A stretch of 64,000 nt of DNA. It comes from Alopecurus myosuroides (taxonomy: Eukaryota > Streptophyta > Magnoliopsida > Poales > Poaceae). A program made the translations under genes and the position numbers. Positions 35,682 through 46,297 of the stretch are shown one piece after another. Location: the NCBI GenBank assembly GCA_028641055.1, contig CM054061.1, positions 119,089,712 through 119,153,711 of the forward strand. Reading direction: 5' to 3'. Position 1 is the stretch's first letter. Every line of letters starts with the position of its first letter. The notes beneath the pieces are model-generated. The model did not search any database. It was not told the origin of the DNA and saw nothing but the letters and a program-made list of their open reading frames with translations.

Positions 35682-36748
35682 TAAAGACTATATTGGCAAG
35701 TGGAATTGCACGATGTAATAGGCAGCAGGTTTTCAGACGTACTCTTTTCCTATCCAGGGTACCTTTGGGGACTGGACGGGTTTTTAATGAGGCGGCTTGC
35801 TGACCTAGATTTTTCATATCAAGTAAAGAGATGGTTATCAAGAAAAGAGATGGTTGTTATCAGGTTATGTACTCTCAGTACGATGCGTATATCTAGGTCT
35901 TGGGGGCTGGTCGCTTGAATAGCACAGTTACAAACTCAAAGACCCGGCCATGATGCCTATGAGTTATAAGGGCCGATTACTTGCAAACGAGTACGGCTAC
36001 AATCTTATAACCGGACAAAGAAGTCCAAATTTCTTGGCTATTCTTACTTAAGCTTGATGTGACTCGCATTAAAGTGGCATGATTTGTTCGCTTACGATGG
36101 CAGTTAGTCATGAAACCCGACGGGGATTGGCTGGCTACGTCTTCGTATGGATGTAACAACATGGTATCCACGCGAAAGCCGGCTTACAGTACAAGATAGT
36201 CAAAAGGGTCATCTAAACCACAAGTTATGCAGAGTACAAGGCTGAATAGCTGGAAACTCAACGACTATTAAGCATAACTTCAAAACCTATGTGAAACAAC
36301 TCAGGGATCTTTGTGAAATTAGCAGTAGGCAGTTTGTTCCCTTTTCAAGATCAAGTGTCCTAGACTCGGCGATCCGGGCTCGGTGGCTTGAAATCTTGAA
36401 AAGAGAAAAAGTGGCTTACTTGTATAATTGCAAAAACCCAAATATCCGAGTCTTGGGGACTTGGGGACTTCGAAGCAAAATCCGCTTGTCAATACCCATG
36501 AAACCCGGAAATTGAGTTTTCACAAAAGGAACAATAAATAAAACCAGATATCGAGAACAGATGAGCTTGATAATGGATAAACTTAAAAAGGTCGGAACAG
36601 GCATCGAGTATATCAAGGCCTTAGCGTGCATTACAAAAATCCTGGTGAAAAAATATCAAAGGTGCACAGGTGCACCACCCAAAATATAACTGTTTCACAA
36701 AGTATGTTGACCGACTAGCGCTTAAGAAGAGGCATTAGAAACCATATA
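35682..36748. other. Tat-2 spacer between convergent pol and antisense gene
   Basis: No gene. It is the counterpart of 16648-17704 in Tat-1. The two transcription units converge here, so it should contain both 3' ends. Confidence 0.6.
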
Positions 36749-39700
36749 TCACTCGGCGTTCATCTTGGCCTTACCCTTGCCATCATTGGTGGTAGCAGCA
36801 GCACCCGGGTCAGCAGTACCAGCCCCTGCAGGGGGCGGAGCGACTGGTGTTGAGGTAGCAGGAGCAGAGCCGGCTTCAGCTTGCTTCTTGGCAGCCTCCG
36901 CCCTTATCGCAGCAGCTTCCTCCTTCCACCGAGCCAGCATGTCATACGGCTCAGGAAGATCCGACTTAATTACTTTACCGGCAAAATCATATGCTGGAAC
37001 AAGTATATTAACGTCTAGTTCATCAGCAATTACGCTGGCCGGGTAACGGACCTCCTTCTGGACGGCCTGAAAATCCTTTACCGAAAACTTGGATCCGTCA
37101 AGCTTGAACTCTGGGAAGCCGCCCATAATCCTCGCTAGCTCGAGCTTGGGGAGATAAGCTTTGGCAAGTGCAAGCCCCCGGGTCACTCCAACCCGGCAAG
37201 ACGAGCGCTTCCAGTGACGAATCCACTCGGGAACAGTGGATAAGGCGTCCAGCATCCTCTTCAGATCAACATGTCCTCTGCCCGGCCACCGCAACTCATC
37301 AAGGATCCATCTGGTTCCGGCACATAGTTGCCGGATAGCGCTATTCATGGTTTTCAGCTTGGCTATGTCATCCTCTTCCGGCATGGTTTCGTCCGGGCCT
37401 GAGGAAATGGAGACATAAGTCGGGAAACTGTTGTTATCTATCAAAAAGATAAACCGGAGGAGGAAACGTACCAAGTAAAGCACGATATGTGTCCGATATT
37501 TGGACGGAAAGGCTTGTTAGGTCATCTTCTGCTCGGTGAGCCCTTTTCCTATATTTTCTCATTATCAACTTATTCCTCCTAGACTCGGCCTCGGCCGCCT
37601 CACGTAAAGCTACCTCCTTTTCGATGAGCTTGGTGGCGCCCGCCAGTTTTTCCTCGGATTGAGTTACGAAAGCCTGCATGCATGCAAACAAAGGATCAGT
37701 TGGGTAGAGGAATAAGTTATCAGTCGCTTGTATAATAAAGTCCCAAGTAAATTATGAATCAATTCACTCGGACTTGGGGACTGGATAAAGGTATAAGCAA
37801 TATTAGTCGGATTTACCTCGTGTTTGGCTATCAAAGCTCCCAAGATGTTCTCTTCATTAGACCTTAAAGTGCGAAGGGTTTCTAGCATCTGGGTAAAGGT
37901 CAGTTCCTCGGATCGAGCACCGGAAGAGCCGGCAGCCTGGTCGTTTGGTGGGGGGGCTCTCCCCGCCCTTGGAGTTGAGACCCGGACAGTTTGGGTGGCC
38001 GGGTTGGGAGAACTCATCCTTGTATCTAGAACTTCGATCTCCTCGTCTACTGGTTCCGATGAGGAAGGAGATCCGGCAGCTCGGGGAAGTGGGTTGTTCA
38101 GAGGGCCTTGTTCCTGGTTATTCGCTGTATCATCGCCAGTCGCGGCGTCCGCATGGTCAGTCGGTTTCTCCGCCTGATGGTTATCTGCTTCTATATTTTC
38201 CGGGTCACTGACGACGGCTTGAGCGCTAAAAGAAAGATGAGAAAAAGCGGTTATTAGTGATGATGGTGGCTTGAGTGGAAACTTGTTAAGCATAAAAGGA
38301 AATCATGTAGCGTAAACTTACCCGGCGTTCACGGTATAATCAGGCGGGAGCTCGCCGCTGGAAGCAGATGAGGTCGCCACGGGAACTACCAACGGGACCC
38401 GGAATTGCCCGGCACGTGGATGGTTAGGAGAAGGGTGGCGTTGAGGAGAGTCGGAAGGACGAGGCGGAGGAGCGCCGCCACGAGGAACCGAGGAAATAGA
38501 GATGCCCGGGTTAAGGGGATCTTCACCCGGGGAGCTCCGAGTTACTCTGCGCTTGGCTGGGGAGGAGTCCTTCAAGCACGACGAATTTGATAATTGATGG
38601 TTAAGTCGTCGCATGGCGTCAAAGGAGTAAGGTTCAGAGGATAACGAGGAAAAAGGAACCTTGGACACGGCTCCTCTGGTTTTCCTTTTGGCTCCGACTG
38701 TTGTTTCTTGGTCTGATTCAGTTGCCTCCGGGTCATCCTCGTTGGCCTCACCTTCGTCCTCCAGTCCTGCGAATCGGGTGTGTGTTAGTTGGAGAAAAGA
38801 TAAACGAAAGGGAAGTAATACAAGTAAAAATATACAGATCCTGTGCAAATACCTTCACTACCACCAGCCGGCTCGTCCTCGTCTTCCGGGTCTCTGGAAG
38901 GGGGGAAGGGTTCAACTCTCCAGAAAGGGTCATCAGCCTAAGACAAAGGAATGAGACTAAGGGTTAGAAGCTGTATCGAGTCAAGATACGGAAGTAAGTT
39001 ATGGATATCAGGTATTACCGCTGGAGCCGGGTTGTCCCGAGTAAACGGGGGTAACCCGGTGATGCCCTTTATCACCTCCAGCTTCTCCGTTAAGAAGCCC
39101 TTGATGGTCTTGTTAGTATCGCCGGCTGCAAAGCTTTTGGTGGAGTATCGGAGTGTATCTGTGGTGTGCCCCGAGTACTCGCACATCAGTTTGGTGCGAA
39201 CGGAGTTGGGTTGGATCCGGAAATCAACCCATGTTTTTATTAAATTGAGCCCGAGGAGGCCTTGGGCTGAGAGAATGGCTATCTTGGTTAGCAAGGGAAG
39301 GATTGTCTCCCTGTCCGAATCTGATGCAAAGGCACTGAAAGACTCGGAGGGCTCGAGGGGAGTCTCTGAGTAACCCGGCAGCTTCTTTTCACTGTCAGGG
39401 GAGGTGTCGCGGCAATAAAAGAAGGACAGTTGCCAGTGTTTGACGTGGGAGTGTAGGTTGAGGGCTGGCATCAGAGAATTCCTGCGGCGCTGGATGGATA
39501 CCCCGCCACAGATTAGGAGCGCTCCGTCGCCGCTTTCGCGGCATGGCTTGCATTGGAATAACTCAACGAAGAGAGTTAAACTCGGCGGCATGCACAAGTA
39601 CGACTCAGAGAGAACGATGAAGTGGGTGATGTTCAACATAGAGTTAGGCCCTATGTCGAACATTCGGAGTCCATAGTGATCTAAGACCTCCCTAAAGAAA

Positions 39701-39948
39701 GGGTGACCCGGAGGACGGAATCCCCGGGTCACGTGCTCTACGAAGCAGATTACCTCGCTGTCTGTGGGTGTGGGCCGGGTCTCGTTGCCCGGCGCCCTCC
39801 AGTGAATGTCCTTCTGAGAAGGGAGGGTTCCTAATTCGGCTAGCTCCTCCAACTTGGCTTTCGTAGTTGTGGAACGTCCCCAGTTGGCGGATATGGTTTG
39901 GGTATTTCTCGCCTGAGTCGGTTGTTTTCCTTGTCGTTTGGGAGCCAT
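36749..39948 (-). CDS. Antisense multi-exon gene of Tat-2 (putative gypsy-type transposon domain family), open, ~876 aa
   Basis: On the strand opposite to pol. Coding exons inferred from GT-AG sites and the Tat-1 copy: 39948-39019, 38937-38853, 38766-38660, 38569-38322, 38225-37817, 37673-37472, 37398-36749. They sum to 2631 nt with a consistent phase and no stop, 876 residues. The intron 38659-38570 is 90 nt without a stop and could be retained. Exon 1 matches Tat-1 at roughly four of five residues and has the same length (GFRPPGHPFFR, GPNSMLNITHF, HVKHWQLSFFYC; PF04195-like by recognition). Later: acidic and Ser/Pro-rich linkers, a coiled coil (EKEVALREAAEAESRRN), WIRHWKRSSCRVGVTRG, and an Ala/Pro-rich basic tail. 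Biochemical role unknown. Confidence 0.82.
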
Positions 39949-41122
39949 GGGATCAACCTGCAAAACAAAAGAAAATAGGCGTATGAAATAAGACCCGGGA
40001 GTGTTGAAGTATCCGAGTGTAAGGCGCCAAGAAAGTATGAAGCTGAGAATTATCCGGGTATCATGCTATGGAGTGGAAATTATAAAGTATCCGGGTGTTG
40101 AATGCAACTGTGGAAATTATAGGTCACTTACGTATGGAAAGGCATTTGGGGTCGATGGGTGGTTGCCCATGTATCTATTGCAAGTAAAGTAGCTGGAAAA
40201 AGAGGATTTTCCGGGTGTTAATGCAGAAAGCGGAAAATCGAGGAGGAACGGATCTAGATGGGAAAGTTTGCGAGCGATCCTACAGGAGTTTTGATGGTTA
40301 ATATTGGTAGGGGATGAGTTGCGACTATATAGCAGGCGGTTAAAAGAGTTGGTGGATGTCGAATCGATCTAATTTGATGTAATCAGAAGAGTGGTTCGCG
40401 GGTTGACCTAGATTCGATCCTGGTTGAAATTGGAAAAATTGCAAGGATAAGTTAGGCAGATATAAGAGGCTTACTGAAGAGATTGAGGTTTGGAAGCGAC
40501 GGTGTTGGGCGGCGTGGCTCGAATGCCCCTTCACGATTCTTGGCGAGAGGAATGAAGGTGTGATGGCGGAACTTGGCGGCGGCGCGGGGCGGCTTGAGGG
40601 CGAGCGCGGATGGAAGCAATTTCGCTTTGATGATGTGCGCGAGCCCCTGGCGGCGGTGCTGCGAGGAAGCGAGGAGTAAGGAGAGAAAGGGGAAGTTGTG
40701 GCGTGGTGACGAATTTAGGGTTACCCTCTGAGTGTTATTTATAGAGTAAGGGTGAGCTTATCCCGATGGCCAGAAGCCGGAAATCATGGGGTGACGGTTG
40801 TTCACGTGGATTTTGCGAGATATGCGCCAAATATTGAGCAGGGCATCTGGATAAAAGAAAAAAGGAGGTTAACCCCGGGATATCAGGATTGATTATCGAG
40901 CATGGGATCCTGGGATTTTTATTATGATTTGGACCTGGAAATTTGAGTCAAAGTGTCCGGAGGAAAAACCCGGGTTATTATATGGCCACCGTGGAGTGAG
41001 GCCTGGCTGAATATCAAAACATCTTAACCCGGCCTCTATATGCCCGTATGTTTGATATCTTTGCAGGGAATAGCAAGCGCTTCAAGTAGGATCCATGAAG
41101 CCCATGCTATTCTGGGGACTAC
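39949..41122 (-). promoter_or_regulatory. Tat-2 antisense gene leader and promoter region
   Basis: The acceptor TTTTGCAG ends at 39958, nine bases before the ATG, marking a 5' UTR intron as in Tat-1. The TATA-like sequence TATAAAT is at 40743-40737 on the minus strand, about 0.8 kb upstream of the ATG, followed by a C/T-rich leader. The rest up to the LTR shows no gene. The polypurine tract TCTGGGGACTAC of the sense strand is at 41111-41122. Confidence 0.55.
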
Positions 41123-41601
41123 TGACGGGGGGACGATAACCCGGTAGGCCATACACCAAGGAATAACCCGGCCCAAAGGACACTGCGCAGGATCCGGCTA
41201 AGGATAAGGAAACCTGTGAAGGCCCAAGTTTGTAGGCCCGGTGACCCGGGTTGTGGGTTGTTGTAAAGGAAAGTTAGGGTTTGTGTGCCGTATCCGGGTA
41301 GGAACCAGGGTGCGCCTTGGGGAATAAGCCGGGGGTACGGGTGCTTTATAAACCGACTCCCAGGTCTAGTTTTAGATAGAGATCTAAGAACCCTAGCAAT
41401 ATCGTGTGATATCGAGCATCGAGTGTAATCCCAGAGTGGAGTTATTATATCAAGATCGGAGACTCGGTGACTTTGATTGCCGGCTGCCAGATCGAATTGC
41501 ACCATGTTTCCCTCTGAGCTAAACCCTCTCCCAAACGCCTGTGTCGTCTTGCCCCAGGATCAGTTACCCCAGGTAACATCTGCCGTGATTATCCCACGAC
41601 A
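41123..41601 (+). repeat. Tat-2 3' LTR (479 bp)
   Basis: Same as 30938-31423 except for six instead of 13 G after TGAC and two substitutions (CAGAGTGGAG versus CAGAGTTGAG; CTCGGTGAC versus CTCGGCGAC). The GGGTT duplication follows. Confidence 0.95.
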
Positions 41602-41606
41602 GGGTT

Positions 41607-42410
41607 CATGCATCTTGTACATTTTTGCTCGAATGACAGAAACGTGACGGGTGGAGGATGTGATGTTGCCACTAGGGAGAAAACAGCGGTGCTCTTGTCT
41701 ACGTATGGGAACCATTGCTTACATTACGTACTTTACTTAATGCAAGTGTCTATTGCACAAAAGAAATCACTGTGTTCCAGCAACTTAATACCAGAGAGAC
41801 TTGCTAGATAGCTTTCTTGAGGTGGACTATTAGATATAGATGCATTGATAGAGGTATATATGCCTCCACGTAATTCCTACCATGTTAGAACCCGTGAATT
41901 ATATCGCTTCATAACATCATTGTTATGCCCCCATGATTTGTCAATTTCCTAGTTGTAATTTGTTTAACACTTATTCCATTGTTTGGAGAGTTTCCACTAA
42001 TAAACTTGTGAACCCCGGTCCATATTTTACTATTATTGCTCATGCTTTTACATGTTTTTACTACTTGTTTCCTTGTTGTTTCGTTTATTATATATTACAA
42101 ATATCACTTATTTAACTCCATATTCCACAACATTAACTATCTTTGCGCAGGACCAATGTATCTATACAATTGCCATTTTATTAGGTGTGTTGAGGACACA
42201 AGAGAATAATCACAACATCACTCCATCCACTTTTCTACTGCAACTTTTATTACTAATATATTTTACTAAATGCTTCTCAAGTGTGCTTGGATTAACAACT
42301 CGACTGCTAAGACTTATAGGTATTCTTTGGCCCCCTTTGTGCTGAATCAATAATTTAGGCTACACTTACCCTCGAAGACTGTTGCGATCCCCCACACTTG
42401 TGGGTCATCG
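41607..42410 (+). repeat. LARD-B 5' LTR, second part
   Basis: Continues 30078-30937 beyond Tat-2 and ends near GTGGGTCATCG, where the intact form usually reads GTGGGTTATCA. It is followed by ACTATTTTTAGGTGTTGTTG, a degenerate version of the tRNA-Asp-like primer site. No gene. Confidence 0.7.
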
Positions 42411-43132
42411 GGACTATTTTTAGGTGTTGTTGCTAGGGAGCATAGCTCTATCTATAAGTTCACTTGGGAAGTACACTTGCTTGTTACTTTCTTTATTATT
42501 CTTACTACCAATGGTTAATTTCTTCAAAACTAGATCATATTGACAAGGTGGGTTCATGAAAGAACAGTAAAAATATTATAAGGAACACCGCTTATTACAA
42601 AAAGGGATAGACTTATGAAACAAACAAATAAATTGAATGTTTATGCAAAAACCTGTGCTCTACTTATAATTTTCCTATTGCTTTTATAAATCTTGTTGTT
42701 GTAGGAGGTATAAACACCTTCCTTTTCAATGTGAGTATAATGATAATGATACCATAGCTTCTTATGTTAGAGGACCTTATGAATTTTATGATGTGGAACA
42801 AATTGAAGAATTTATTGCTTGGAAGGGTGCATTCGAAATTTCTTATTTGCTTGAAATAATGATGATGCTCCTTATAATATGATATTTACGATATACTTGA
42901 ATATTGATTTGATAATTATAAGGATGTTAATGACTATATAATTAAATATCTTAATAGATTCTCTCCTTAAAAGGAAGAGGCCAATTCCTTGCAGGAGCCT
43001 ATGGAAGAAGAAATTACTGAAACTAGAAGCTCATTGGATGAAAAAAGAGGAGGAGAGTGATGATCAAAAGGAAGAAAAATGGAGTAGCTAACCATGTCTA
43101 CCTTACAATGAGAGTAACTATTTAACTCATAC
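42411..43132. other. LARD-B interior, noncoding
   Basis: AT-rich sequence after the degenerate primer binding site. No convincing frame on either strand; short acidic stretches near 42720-43080 are likely decayed parts of the downstream LARD protein. Confidence 0.5.
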
Positions 43133-43146
43133 TTGATTTCTCTCCA

Positions 43147-43811
43147 TCCCTTCCAAAGGAGGATGAGTGTTATATTGATGAATGTGATGATCCTATTGAT
43201 TCTTTTGAAATATCACTTTTTGATGAAATTGATACTTTCTATACCTGTAACTTTGATGCTTCTACGAATGAAAATTGTGAGAATTATTTTTCTATTGTTA
43301 TTTATAATAATCCTTGCTACTTTTATAAACCCACTGATAATCCTCTATTTATTACAACCATTGATATGCATGATAATGAGGAAGTTTGTTTGGAAAATTT
43401 ATATGATAATGCTCTAGATGATGGTCCTATGTTAATTGATGTTATAAATTATAGTGTTACTAAAAATGGATTGCTATAATGAGTTCCATACCTTTTAAGA
43501 GTGATCAATCTTCTTGTTTTAATATTGCTAAAAGTGGGAGAGAAGAAGGCTTTATTTTAAATTTTGATCTTGTTAATTTGGAGTTTGATGTGAATTGTGT
43601 GCTTCTATATCATGACAAACATGTTTTATATGATAGTTATATTGTTGAGTTTTTTCATGATGCTACTGAATATTATTATGAGAGAGGAAAATATGGTTGC
43701 AGGAATTTTCATGTTACTAAAATACCTCTCTATATGTTAAATCTTTTGAAGTTATTCTTGTTTTGCATTCTTATGATTGCTAGTTTGTGCTTCTTTAGTT
43801 TATTTATATAA
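43147..43811 (+). pseudogene. LARD-B acidic protein, broken copy
   Basis: 43147-43479 reads acidic, Tyr/Asn-rich sequence (PKEDECYIDECDDPIDSF ... ENLYDNALDDGPMLIDV) and stops at TAA. 43479-43811 in another frame gives the conserved end: SYIVEFFHDATEYYYERGKY, CRNFHVTKIPLYML and a hydrophobic stretch. It is homologous to 9472-10107 of LARD-A, split here by a frameshift and stop. Confidence 0.65.
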
Positions 43812-44060
43812 AAGATTCCAATACATAGGAAGTGGGTTAGACTTTGGTAGGGAACACGAACTACAAAAAAATAAGTTGTTCTTGTTATCTAGAACTTTCA
43901 AAAATAGAATTGATTAAGAAGGTGAGCATTGATGAAATAGGGTTTGACCTTGAACACTTGTGTTCATGCCCATGGAAACAATGCAAATCTTCTCATGGAA
44001 GCTTCTCGGCTAAAAATATGCATTTGTTGTGTTTTTTCCATTGTATGATAAAAATAAGGG

Positions 44061-44890
44061 ATTATTACTCCCGTGCCCCTAATTTCTTAGTTCTGATCAC
44101 TCTTCCCAACGCTTGAAAGTTTTACTCACTTTTCCCCATCTCCTTAGGTGAAACTCTCACGAATGCTCACACCCGACGTTGTTGTGTCTTCCGTTAACTC
44201 TGACTAGTGGGGCCGTTAGGGACTGTGTCGCTCGTTGGACCTGACAAGTGGGACAAGTGCGGTTGCCTTTCTGTGGCATTGTCTATTGGGCCGTTGTATG
44301 CTTCGTACATCGTCGAACGGGCCGAGTTTGTTGATAATTAAATTCAGCCTGCTAGCATACCCACACGCGCAGTCAACCTTTTATGCATGCCATCGTTTCA
44401 ACCTGCTATGCATTGCGCGCGACGTTGGTATTGATGATCGAGCATTGACTAGTTTGCATGCACGGCTTAAAAGGTTGCGATTCAACCGCCACCTAGCCAT
44501 GCACGGCTGCGATTCAATGGCAACGCTGCCATGCACGCAGCCACCTAGCCATGCACGCCATGCATGCAGCCACCTAGCCACGCACTTGGGTGTGATTCGG
44601 TCGCCACCTAGTCACGACGCCTGCAGCTTGATTCAGTCGCCCGCTCGATTAGTTTGTCGCGTCGTTTCACGCGTCGAGCCACGCATCGGGGCACGGCCGG
44701 ACTGAGTGATGTGAAAACAGGCAAAAAAAAGTACAACCGCGACGCATCGATGCAGTGTGAAAAAATGGAGGTTCCATCCACCCCCTTCTCTCTCTTCGCT
44801 ACTTAAACCGCATCTCGTAACCTCCTCCTCCACATCTTCAATCTCTGCCTCCTCCCCATTCTTTTCTCTCCAACCACAGCCAAAGCACAA
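44061..44890. repeat. Gene-poor stretch with short repeats of CCACCTAGCCATGCACG
   Basis: From about 44470 to 44625 the motif (C/G)CCACCTAG(C/T)CA(T/C)GCACG recurs four to five times, interspersed with GCGATTCAA(C/T). The plus-strand frame 44235-44705 is open only because of this repeat and the GC content. A CT-rich block follows at 44780-44870, possibly a promoter/leader for the pseudogene below. Confidence 0.6.
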
Positions 44891-44984
44891 CCGATGAATC
44901 TACGTACGTGAATATACAATTCTACGCGCCCACCTTCCGCTTGCCGCGCATCGTGCCGGAGGTCCTCTACCCCCCGGCAGGGTT

Positions 44985-45335
44985 GTTGAGACCGCGCTGC
45001 GCGTCTGGGCGTTCTCACGGTGGAGGGACGATACGGTGTTTGCCCGTGGCTTCCTCCGTGCGGGCTTTAACCACCTCCCGGCGGGGTCGCCAACCATGTT
45101 CCGTCTGGAGGAACACCGCGCCCACTCCAATGCTCCGGTGATAGGCCTCATCGCCTACTTCACAAACAGATTTGATGCATACTACCTGCTCGGCCGCGTG
45201 TTCTGGTGTGGATGCGAGTTCATCGCATTCACCACCTACAACATGTAAAGCGACTTCGAGAGCATCTTCCCCGAGGAAAATCACATGCACACCCTCCGCT
45301 ACTATCTCGGTGATGACGGCCTCGAGGAGCAGTGA
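44985..45335 (+). pseudogene. Grass hypothetical gene family, decayed copy 1
   Basis: A plus-strand frame reads ETALRVWAFSRWRDD, FARGFLRAGFNHLP and GLIAYFTNRFDAYYLL, then GRVFWCGCEFIAFTTYNM, a TAA at 45246-45248, and the same frame continues DFESIFPEENHMHTLRYYL to a TGA at 45333. The arrangement matches a second decayed copy at 60625-60983 (AFLRASFNY, RILYNRGFLFGSKMIVFT, SRGRFIHTL). Conservation across two copies shows it was once a protein. I do not recognise a function. Confidence 0.5.
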
Positions 45336-46297
45336 AGACGACGAGTACGGCGGCAAGGATCTAAGAATCCTATATTATGTAGGGATCCCTATTATGTACA
45401 ATACTATGTATATCATGTGTGTCATCCGTACTATGTATAGCATGTGTTCCCCGTACTATGTAGGGATCTAAGAATCCCATATCTAAGTTATTTATCGTTG
45501 GTGTGTGATGAGTTCTTTTTTATATGTATTCATATTATTTCCAAGTGGTTTGCCCCAATTTTAGGTCTTTTAGAGTAGACGCTAGGATTAAAATCTGTCT
45601 AGTTGCAATAGTTTCCAGTCCGAGTCCGAGGCGCTAAGATCTTTTCTTTCCTATGAATGTCTACAAGAGGCTAGCGTTGTACACGGCGAATCAAATTTAT
45701 GAACTAGTAGTTACACTAGTTTGTGAAAAAGAAAAGAACCCAAACTAAAAAGTAAGCAAGACAAATTTATGAACTAGTTTTGTGTACGCTGAGATAAGGA
45801 CAGAAAATCAAAACATATTTGTGAACTAAATAAGTTTAGATATCAAACTAGTCAAAAAAATAACTTATTTTTTTGCACGTGCATGAAAACTAACTTGTGG
45901 AAAAAACAAAAAATAATATTTGTTTCCTTCTTTTTTTTGGCATTCTTAAAATCCTTTGCATTTTGTGAACACTTTATATTTTACTATAACCTCCAGCAGA
46001 TAGAATAGGGTGGGCAATCAAACCTCAAGTAAATAAAATCTCTTTGAATCGTTGTAAGAAAAAAATAAGAGCATCGCATGTTTGTGGATTTTTCCTAGAA
46101 CTCGGTGTAACCAAAATGAAACTAAAGTGAACTGAAGAGAGTGTTCCTCTGAAGAAGCGATGATCTCGAGGTGTTTGTGTTGCGCAAGTAGTGCTAACTG
46201 TCATATGATCAACTAAAAAACTAGGTAACAAACAAACTTAGATGAACTCGAGAGATGCGCATTGAAATCCATCGCATTAAGGTTTCATGACATGGAC
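45336..46297. other. AT-rich intergenic stretch with a degenerate short repeat
   Basis: 45370-45470 contains repeats of roughly TACTATGTA(G/T) spaced 15-25 bp. The remainder is AT-rich without frames of note. Confidence 0.5.

Larger units (their letters stand above)
30938..41601 (+). mobile_element. Tat-2: young Ty3/gypsy (Tat-type) element lacking gag, 10,664 bp
   Basis: LTRs 30938-31423 (486 bp) and 41123-41601 (479 bp) differ by two substitutions and by a G-run of 13 versus 6. GGGTT target duplications, PBS and polypurine tract are present. Sense strand: leader fused in frame to protease, RT, RNase H and archaeal-type RNase H, then integrase. The capsid part of gag is missing (about 2.4 kb relative to Tat-1). 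Antisense strand: an intact-looking multi-exon gene. The dual RNase H and lack of a chromodomain place it in the Tat lineage. Confidence 0.94.
30078..44060 (+). mobile_element. LARD-B: second gag/pol-less LTR element, plus strand, carrying Tat-2, 3' end missing
   Basis: The 5' LTR is 30078-30937 continued at 41607-42410. It begins TGATATGTTGCAGACG and contains GATGCTCCATGC like LARD-A. The U5 end differs from LARD-A, so this is a related subfamily. A degenerate primer binding site (about 42420-42438) follows. The interior holds remnants of the LARD acidic protein. No 3' LTR is found; similarity fades at about 44060. The right limit is approximate. Confidence 0.78.

Noticed and set aside
44000..44130. 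3' LTR of LARD-B
   Set aside because: I found no second copy of the LARD-B LTR after 43.8 kb. Similarity to LARD interiors simply fades near 44060.
44061..44705. 156-codon plus-strand frame at 44235-44705 as a gene
   Set aside because: The frame is produced by the CCACCTAGCCATGCACG repeats, and no conserved motif is seen.
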